DNA from: Perkinsus olseni
Taxonomy: Eukaryota > Perkinsozoa > Perkinsida > Perkinsidae
NCBI GenBank assembly: GCA_013115135.1
Contig: JABANP010000010.1
Span: 62,001-126,000 of the forward strand
Direction of reading: 5' to 3'
DNA: 64,000 bases
In this document: piece after piece, positions 56,741 to 64,000 of the stretch
Layout of the letters: every line of letters begins with the position of its first letter
How positions within the stretch are numbered: the stretch's first letter is position 1
Notes under the pieces: model-generated
The model's database searches: none
Told to the model about the DNA's origin: nothing
Seen by the model: only the letters and a program-made list of their open reading frames with translations
Position numbers and translations under genes: made by a program

Positions 56741-59001
56741 TTAGCTTCGAGTCGTGCCTCCGGCCCCGAGAGCGGTTCTGTAAAACACGTCACCGCAATC
56801 GATTCCTTGACTATGGTCGTAGCCAATACTCTCCACCATGAAGCGTTCAAGATGGGAGTCTTCGAAGGTGTTATTATAATATAACCCCTCATCAGGATCA
56901 ACGTACGATCCATCACCTGAGAAGATGGCCTCGAGCAGCTCCAGCGGTAAGTCGCAGTCACAGATTTTCTCCTCACCCATAATTCCAGCCTTCGGGACCC
57001 ACTGGTCGATCAGTGAAGTGTCTCGCGATGAGGACGGCGTGTAGCTTTGCACACCGGTGCCTTCAGTGTAGTTCAATGAGTCTTGGAGCAGCTTCGTTTG
57101 ACTTTGCTGGAGCCCGAGCACACCTTGAGCCAGCCCAAGATGATGTGACTGAAAAAGGAACTCACTAAAAATGTGCAACTGCAGGAGAGGGGCTAGCTCA
57201 CCTGGTCGGAAGCAGAAGCATTGGAGTCCGAGATTGACGATAGTAGTTTCACCTGAAATAATGATGATCATCGCCGTCAACAAGCCAGGCTACATTACCA
57301 GCGTTCGTCTACAGTCATCCGTCATAGCGTTGTTGCCACTTCCTCGCCATGCTTGACAACCTTGCCCAAGCGATGAGGAAGAAGTGTCCTAAGGAGAGAG
57401 CACCGCTAAGAAGGTCAGCTGGACTGTGGGACCCTACGATCTGCCGCCGAGTTGCCTCATTGGCGTCTCGGTTACTATCGCCCAAGCCTTCGGCCATATA
57501 TTGTTGATTGGGAGCTTCAAATCCACGGTTCAGATTGAGGCCGGTGAGCGGCTGCTGCTGTAGGGACTGAGAGCTAAGCTGCTTGGTATTCTTGTAGGGA
57601 ACGTTGTCTAGTGCACCGGCCGTGAGGCCGGAGGACACTCCGGACAGTGCCGTTTCGGCCTGGAGACGATGGGCTTCAACCACTGCAGCAAAAACCTGCC
57701 AAACATGAGTCAACAGCCGCGCGAACGCGCCTCACCGAACGTACCCTAGCGAACTCGGATGTCGACCGGACGTCGAAGAAGGCGATTTTGGTAGCGCGAC
57801 TTTGCGGGCGCCTCGCAGCATAGGATGGTTCTAGGTGGTTGATAGATTCCCTGAGGAGACCTCATCGGTGCCCAGAGCCGCGAGACATCCCGGACTATCC
57901 TCCCTTACACCTCGCCAAACTGTTGACAACAGATGAGCGTGTCAGCTATCGTCCACTTGACCTTGGTAAGATTAACAAACCTTCGTTCTTGAGGGATTGG
58001 TGTACGGTCAGCCCGGCACGAGACCAACTTCATGTGTTCTACCACTTGAAGACCGGGGACTTCGACGCGGATAACCTGCAGCACAGGGTCCTGCACCCGA
58101 GGGAAGGCTCTGCCTCGTTACCAGAGGATTGGCGGCAGACGCATGTCCAAGATTCTTAACCACATGCGCGGCACAGCGCGAATCGAAGTACCTGAGCAGT
58201 CGACAGCGGGTCTTCATGCTGATTAAAGTCGAGGAGTAGTGACCTTATGGTGACTTCACAACTCCGGATGAGCGCTGGGTCGGAGGAGTCTGAGATTTCC
58301 ACTTTTTCGATGTCCCCGAAGGTCCCGAAGTTCGCAGTGAGGACGATGATTGACACAGGGTCTAGGATGCCTGACAGTAGCAGCAGCAGTGCAGCAGGAT
58401 GCAGCACCAGGAATCCGCGTCTCACCAACTTTCACCGCACGGAAGGAGCTGACCTCGCCTCTGAATGGGGCGCTCGGGAATGCCATTACGAGAATGTAAG
58501 CCCTGAAAGCTACTGACTAGCGACAGCCGTCCCCTCATCCTGCCAGACATGAACAACCCACTGAGAAAGGATCACCTCGAGCTCACGGCGAAGGATCATG
58601 TTCAAACCCGCCCTATCACTGGCCAGTCTGTCTCCAGATTCCCAATCGCACTCAGAGACGCCGGGGGAAGCAGAACTGCAGCCCCGGGGAGAGACGGGGA
58701 AGTCTCCACACGACCAGAGCGTCGCCGCTAACATGCCCAGGAGCTTATCGCCCGACCGCAACTTCTCTTGGCCTGTAGTCGGCTACAGTGCACTTGCGTG
58801 CCTGTGCTCACGTAGTAGGCGACGGCCAAGCGGAGTGGAGAAGTCGGTCGAAGCAAGAGAGAGGAAGCGCGGGATGCAGTACGGTGGCGTCACGTCACTG
58901 GGCGAGCGAGAACGCTCTTCCTCATCACCCTCCAACCGCCAGACCAGGCGCGCGTGATATTCCACCCTCTGGGCATAGTAAACGTCGAAGAACTCAACCA
59001 T
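56741..59001 (-). CDS. Large multi-exon gene, unidentified
   Basis: Blocks on the minus strand join with short GT-AG introns. A start at 59001 gives MVEFFDVYYAQRVEYHARLV. Later blocks are FGDIEKVEISDSSDPALIRS with LLLDFNQHEDPLSTAQ, VLQVIRVEVPGLQVVEHMKL, ATKIAFFDVRSTSEFAR joined by a 50-nt intron to VFAAVVEAHRLQAETALSG, LSLGHFFLIAWARL (a possible membrane helix), VKLLSSISDSNASASDQ, and a final exon with SHHLGLAQGVLGLQQSQTKL and EGLYYNNT, open to 56741. The downstream joins are good, the upstream ones weaker, so two genes remain possible. I do not recognise the family. Confidence 0.45.
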
Positions 59002-59058
59002 CGTGAAGTAAGAATTTCTGAACACTCGAAAACTGGGGGCGTGAGTCAAACAAGATTC

Positions 59059-60176
59059 TCAAAATACGAGTAGCTTCGAGGGGTATTCTTCCAGCCAGTC
59101 TAGGGGAGGAAGGACCTCACGGCACCACCGAGGAATCCTCCTCCTGGCATCTTCGACCACTTCTATGATTTCCTCCGCGGATAAGTTATTCTCACGAGCC
59201 TTCACCCACAGCTGGTGGCGCGACAGACTCCAGCTCAGAGCGGATAAAAGATGTGGCTCGATTCCTACACCATAACGATGGTCTGGGAGGGTAGTGGCTA
59301 CGAAAACCATGCAGTCGCTGGACGGGACAGCTCGGGTACCGTCACGCAGCAGAAGGGTACACCCGGGGCTCTCAGAGAGGTGCCGCTCTTGCTGGCTTGC
59401 AGCAGTGGCGATCTGAAGACAGCCCGCCTTACACTCGATCACAGCAACGAGTGACTCCCCTACCACCACACCACAGTCGACCTCGCCACACCTGAGCGGA
59501 CGATCGCTGCAACTCAAGAGACATCCTACTAAGAGTAGCTTCGCTCCGCCCTTACCCACCCTCTCCCCTTCTGATCCAGCCACACCGCGTTGCGGCTCAG
59601 CTCCCACCTCGACCAGTCCTGGACTCCCAGCCTGTAGGCCACCGCCCTCTTCAGCCAGTAATCGTCATAGCAAACGTACTGCTCGAACATCTCGCCCGAG
59701 GACCTCCTAGGGCTGCCCGCGTCAAGGCTCCCTTGAAGAAGTTTTCTGATTCGCAAGTATCTTTTGTACTCCTCGCCAGCCTCTGTCAACTCTAACTCCT
59801 GGATCAGTTGCGCATGACGTTGCCTTAGCCCTTCAAGTGCCCGCATGTCCACGCCTCGGGCCAGCTTCCGCTCAACCCCCTTCACACAAAGACGGCAATG
59901 GTTGCTCGGATTCGGTACTCGCCTCGCTGCTGCGATTACGCGCTCCACTGGGGTACCCGCCGGCAGGTCAAGAAGTGCCCGCAGGCCAGCCACGTGCTGC
60001 TGCGCTTCCCGCGACCGATGAAGGTCGACCTCCCGGCTCAAGTGCGATAGAAGCGTTCTCCACTGCTTTACCCACTCTAGCTCATCTGTCGGGTTACTAA
60101 GCCGAGGACACCGAGGATAGGAGCGCAGGAAGTGTCTCAGCCTCCATCGCTGCACCTGGCCACGTGGAAAAAGCAT
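59059..60176 (-). CDS. PD-(D/E)XK nuclease-like protein
   Basis: Two frames are joined by an intron of about 68 nt (GTGGGTAAGG to CTCAG near 59560-59493). The N-terminal part is helical and basic (QRWRLRHFLRSYPRC, MRALEGLRQRHAQLIQELEL, FEQYVCYDDYWLKRAVAYRL). After the splice it reads CGEVDCGVVVGESLVAVIEC followed by KAG: an acidic residue on one strand and an E-x-K on the next, the signature of restriction-endonuclease-fold proteins. The tail (HQLWVKARENNLSAEEIIEV) ends KLLVF at 59059. The catalytic pattern suggests DNA cleavage or binding, but the fold also occurs in non-nuclease proteins. An ATG upstream of 60176 in another exon is possible. Start is 57 bases from the next gene's start region. 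Confidence 0.55.
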
Positions 60177-60542
60177 ATCTTACCTCAACTTAGAAGATAC
60201 CCCTGCCGCAGAGCAGACACTCTCAGTGCAAGACCCCCTCACCAATTGAATCACTTCGAACATGTTGCCGCGGAGACGCCATGCGAGGAGCCGCACAAAA
60301 CCGAGGAGAAGTCCGAGAAGGCCATAGTCGCTAATTCTATCCTGAAACATTCAACTACGAGAGACGGATGATGACTCAGGATGATATCCCAAGCGTAGTT
60401 AGTGTCACCCTCATCTCCTAATGATTTACTCCGTAGTCAATGACGCCCTCGAGTTAGCACTGGGACTCAGGATGATACTGTGAACTCGAGTCCTCGCGGA
60501 GATTCGGCAACCATTACTACGGACGATCGTAGATCGCACTAC
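60177..60542. other. Spacer, nothing seen
   Basis: Contains an imperfect repeat of TGACTCAGGATGATA (60373 and a related GGACTCAGGATGATA near 60465), otherwise unremarkable. Confidence 0.4.
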
Positions 60543-62584
60543 TTAATTGGACACAGCTAGACACGGGCAAAGTGGCGTGCTTGAGGAGTGCTGCTCAGGC
60601 CCGACGCAGCAGCGACGTTGTGGACCTTGGACCCTCTCCCAGCGCCGCCGCCGGCTGCGTGGAGACCATAGCGAGGCACAGTCCGAGTGACGGAATCTCG
60701 CCCTACCTCTCGTCGCCGGGCCGAGTGGTCCCTTTTGGAGCTTTTGGGCCCTCAGCCGCGACTGCCTGTGGAACTCTCGCTCTTCCCGCTCCAGCAGCTG
60801 CAACTAAAAATCAATTCCCCCAGACTCCCGCAGGGAATCGGCAGCACAATTCAGCTCACTTCTTTCGCTAAACTGGCGATCTCAGCCTGTCGCTTTTCCC
60901 GAGCAGCCCGGGTGTTCAGCAGGCCGCCAGCAGTGGCGGTACCTACGACCATCCCTCGCACGCTACGAGACAGCAGCGCCCATCACGATCGGCTTGAGGG
61001 GTCCGCTTGTTCCTCGGCGGGGCGCTGTATGCTCGCGGGCCTCTTGATGGGGCGCGAGCTACACGAGGCGTCGTGTGTATCTCTGGCAAGGGCTCATGAA
61101 CCAACTGAGTCGCGAATCGTCCGAGAGCCTACCAGACGGCTCCTCGTCCTCAGAGACAGCGGAGGCCATGGCAGCAGCGGTAGTAGCCGCAGCAGTGGCA
61201 GTCGTCCCGTCGCCGGGCCCGGGCGACTTGGTCACCGTCACTTCTCCCCGAACGTTGATCACATGAGTCGTGCTGGGCCGATCAGCAGTCGCCCTCCCTC
61301 TACTGGGAATCGGGGACACCTGGCGACTCGCTACTGTCACTCTCACCCCGCAGCCCCTACCGATCGAGCACGCGCATGTTCCTTGCTCTCCGGCCGGGTC
61401 TCCTCTTCCCGGGGCAGCCACGGCCCTGCAGGGAGCGTTTCCGCCAGCCCACCTACGAGTATCTTGACCGAGATTCGCAGCAGCTGAAAAGTCGGAATCA
61501 CCAGCATCCTCCTCGGCTTCAGCGAGGTCCGACGCCTCCGTTAGGTCGGTCTCTAGCGTTCGCTCTTTTTCTTCCGAGGGGCCCCTCCCTCTCTCCTTCA
61601 CGGCTGATGCCATTCGCTGCTGCATCGCCCTCTGCGCCTGCATGGACCTCTACATCACCAAGTTCCCAGTAGTAGTGTTGCTGCTACCTGGACCACCCTT
61701 TTGAGGACGCGGCCGACCCGTTGGAGGCCCTCGTTCATCTTTTGCGTCGATCGAGCTTCCAGCGTCGTCACTGACCCTGGGGTGAGAGAGCGTGGAGAAT
61801 TCCCACGAGCGATCTGTTCCACCTCGAACTTCATCCACGCTGTGCTTGACCTCCTCCACTTGGTTCATCGCTTCCTCGGCCAGTCGCTGCGACATGTCCT
61901 CCACGGCATCCAGGCGGTTCATGACCTCAGCCTCGAACGACTGCGACACCATCACGAAGAAGTGCGCAGGGACGATCAGATGCTACACGGATTTGGTCTG
62001 TGAGGTCCTCTAGCAACGAGGAGCTGGGCCCCGAGGCTTCGCTCCGTGGCTGAGAACGGCAGACCGAGATCGCTTCCACAGGAGCTGACTTCCCGTCGTG
62101 GTTTGTGCTACACTGCTAGCTGCCGCCCCCTCGCCGATCCCTGTGGCGCGCCATCTCGAACCTCTGCTTCCAGCCTGACCAACTCGCAGTGCAGCTGCGC
62201 AGACTCGAAGGCCCTCTACTTCGCTAGACGCCGTTCCAGTGACCGCTGCCAGTACCCGCCACCACCGCCGGGCTGCTGCTGCCCCTGAGGGCCTTCCTCT
62301 AGCTGCAACGCTTGCAACTCTCGCAACTGCCTAGCGAGGACCCGAGTTCAGACCGGAGCGGCGGCTACTCCGCTGGACCATGCTGACCTGCCAAGTCCGT
62401 TGACTCGAGCCTCCATTTCATTACACTGGTCGGCCACTTGATTAATGCGGTCACTGAAACCCTGAGAGCACAGGCTCTCCTGCGGCGATGAGGGAGAATG
62501 CCTTACCTGCACTGTCAGACAGCTGGCGGTCACTCGCTCCAGTTGCACCTCCAGATAGGAGATGTATGCCGATCGGTCCTGCAA
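60543..62584 (-). CDS. Coiled-coil protein, unidentified
   Basis: A string of exon-like blocks rich in heptad-type helices: SAYISYLEVQLERVTASCLT (from about 62580), DRINQVADQCNEMEARVNGL, LRELQALQLEEGPQGQQQPG, ESAQLHCELVRLEAEVRDGA, EAEVMNRLDAVEDMSQRLAE with EEAMNQVEEVKHSVDEV, RAMQQRMASAVKERGRGPSE followed by an acidic segment, EKRQAEIASLAKE joined by an intron to LLEREEREFHRQSRLRAQKL. Such architecture fits a centrosomal, basal-body or cytoskeletal protein. The segment at 61500-61100 is Ser/Ala/Gly-rich and low complexity. Start codon, several joins and the stop are uncertain. Confidence 0.5.
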
Positions 62585-62990
62585 TGAGCAACCGGGTAAT
62601 CAGCGTACTGCAGTAGCATACCCCGGCGAGCAGGGCGACTCCCGCTGACCACTACAAGGCATGCTGTGATTTCCAGCGAAGGCTACGGAAGCTCGTTCCC
62701 TATTTCCCGACCGGTGATTTGCCTCTCCGCGGTAGTACAGTCATAAGTCTGTTCCGGTCCACGCTGTCCATGGGATCCAAAGATCGGTGTCGTCGCCGAC
62801 TGTAGCCCCCTGGCTCGCGGGGCGAGGCAGCGAATGACGAGGAGGAGGCCGCCATGTGAAGGCCGGCATTGAACTGTCACCAATGCGGTGCAGAGCGGCC
62901 CTGGCGATACCACAATTTCCGCACCCTTCTCCGCAGACTGCCTCTACTCTACACGCAACATTGGAGGCTTCAGAAACATCATTAAATATC
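62585..62990. other. Spacer, nothing seen
   Basis: Between the Fe-SOD stop and the coiled-coil gene. No motif. Confidence 0.4.
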
Positions 62991-63985
62991 CTAGGGTAAA
63001 TTGGACTCCGCAAATTCCCAATTGATAATCTCCCACCATTTTCGCAAGTAGGCCGCTCGGTCATGCTGGTAGTCGAGGTAGTACGCATGCTCCCACACGT
63101 CTAGCAAGATCAGCTACGTCACACTAGGACGCACACTGCTGAACTCACCGCAAGTAAAGAGAGGAATCTGCCCCCTGATCTCGCTGAGAGGGCTGTGAGC
63201 ATCCTTCGTCGCTACGATCTCCAGCCGTTTCACACGGGTGTCCCAGACCAGCCTATGGAGAGACGTAAGCGACAGACCTTGCTGGGATGGTCAAACCCAT
63301 CTAATGGAGCGGGCCTCACCAGATCCACCCACTGCCGAACAACGCTGTCCCCTTGTGCATGAACTCCTCCTTCATAGTCTCAATAGTCCCCCATTTCGCC
63401 CGAATCAGTTCCGCTAGGCGAGCAGGAACACGACTGCCAAGGGTAGTCGGAGCAGTCATCGACAACCAGTACCTGGCACGCGGAAAGGGTATATCCAGAT
63501 CAAACACGCGAGTCCCCCATTACAACCAATATTACAAGGAGACTACAACCCACGTGATAGTCTGCTTACATGTTGTGGTTATATATTTGCCCTGCCGAGT
63601 TGAAGACAGCTTCCCCTGCTCTGGCGGGCCCCAGAGCCACCAGAGACTTCAAATCGATTCGTGATTCTGAGACCCACATACTTGGCTCAAACCTAGGAAG
63701 TCCACGTCGACAAATCCGCCTACCAGGCAAGCCAGTTGCGTCGAGAAGCTTCTGAACGTAACCCTTATGATGCTTGTTGTAATGGAAGTCAACTGTCGCC
63801 GCTGAGATGACACCCTCGAGCGCGTTCATGTCATATGGCAGAGCGACCTGGAAGATTCTTCAACATTCTCAGAGTTCCGCAAGCCTGCTCACCTGCAAAG
63901 CGCTGGAAGAGGCAACAGCATCTTGCGCTGGAAGGGCGATGGACCCGGCCCGCACCCCTCGACGGGATACTATGACATCAGGCAT
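62991..63985 (-). CDS. Iron superoxide dismutase
   Basis: Dismutates superoxide to peroxide and oxygen. Exon 1 (63985-63893) is a short, Arg/Ala/Ser-rich leader ([20 protein letters not shown]), likely an organelle-targeting peptide; the start may also lie beyond the window edge. A 45-nt intron leads to [20 protein letters not shown] (first metal-ligand His) and [12 protein letters not shown]. Further exons give [13 protein letters not shown] (second His; the Gln before it marks the iron type), [38 protein letters not shown], and [19 protein letters not shown] (ligand Asp and third His), ending [10 protein letters not shown] at the stop 62991. All joins are in frame; no residue expected in the active site is missing. 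Confidence 0.93.
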
Positions 63986-64000
63986 CGTAACGCCCGTGAC

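Noticed and set aside
59251..59454. Plus-strand frame inside the nuclease-like gene
   Set aside because: It is antisense to a conserved coding exon.

Overview
This window is nuclear DNA of a compact, intron-rich eukaryote, most likely a perkinsid alveolate (Perkinsus-like). Evidence: most recognisable genes are cut by many very short GT-AG introns (about 40-85 nt, often 50-53), genes lie tens of bases apart, and the gene content includes an iron-type superoxide dismutase, an MLO-type membrane protein, a DDHD phospholipase, ciliary-type RIIa and BART proteins, and expanded pepsin-like proteases. The genus is an inference from this pattern. No rRNA, CRISPR array or bacterial operon was seen. 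Positions of multi-exon genes are whole spans from start to stop; exon limits come from reading splice signals by eye and are approximate where stated.

Layout. 1-3.7 kb holds little beyond one doubtful gene. 3.7-15.6 kb (all minus strand): a SNARE, a two-RRM RNA-binding protein of the hnRNP A/B/Musashi type, a DUF1015-family gene with two apparent single-base frame disruptions, and an MLO-like seven-helix protein carrying its own C-terminal EF-hands. 15.6-18.2 kb is empty. 18.2-33.8 kb is a tandem array of three diverged units, each led by a secreted pepsin-like aspartyl protease gene (one with a frame break, one intact, one dead). Unit A differs from unit B by two clean-edged extra segments: about 4.2 kb with a reverse-transcriptase remnant and a complete GT8 glycosyltransferase gene, and about 0.7 kb with a retrotransposon integrase-tail remnant between direct repeats. 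33.8-36.0 kb is non-coding with tandem repeats.

36.0-51.5 kb is a dense run of minus-strand genes: an alpha/beta hydrolase, three unidentified genes, proteasome alpha-4, a THUMPD1/TAN1-type tRNA acetylation adaptor, two tandem IST1-family ESCRT-III genes and a DDHD phospholipase; one tRNA-Leu(CAA) sits on the plus strand inside it. A BART-like gene is transcribed divergently from the DDHD gene. 55-64 kb is again minus-strand: an RIIa-domain protein, a large unidentified gene, a PD-(D/E)XK nuclease-like gene, a coiled-coil gene and an Fe-SOD at the window's end.

How the genes fit together: no single pathway links them. Membrane traffic and remodelling recurs (SNARE, two IST1 proteins, DDHD phospholipase), and the proteasome, TAN1 and RNA-binding genes are housekeeping. 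The strong strand bias and tiny spacers suggest coordinated, possibly polycistronic, transcription, as in l relatives that use spliced-leader trans-splicing.
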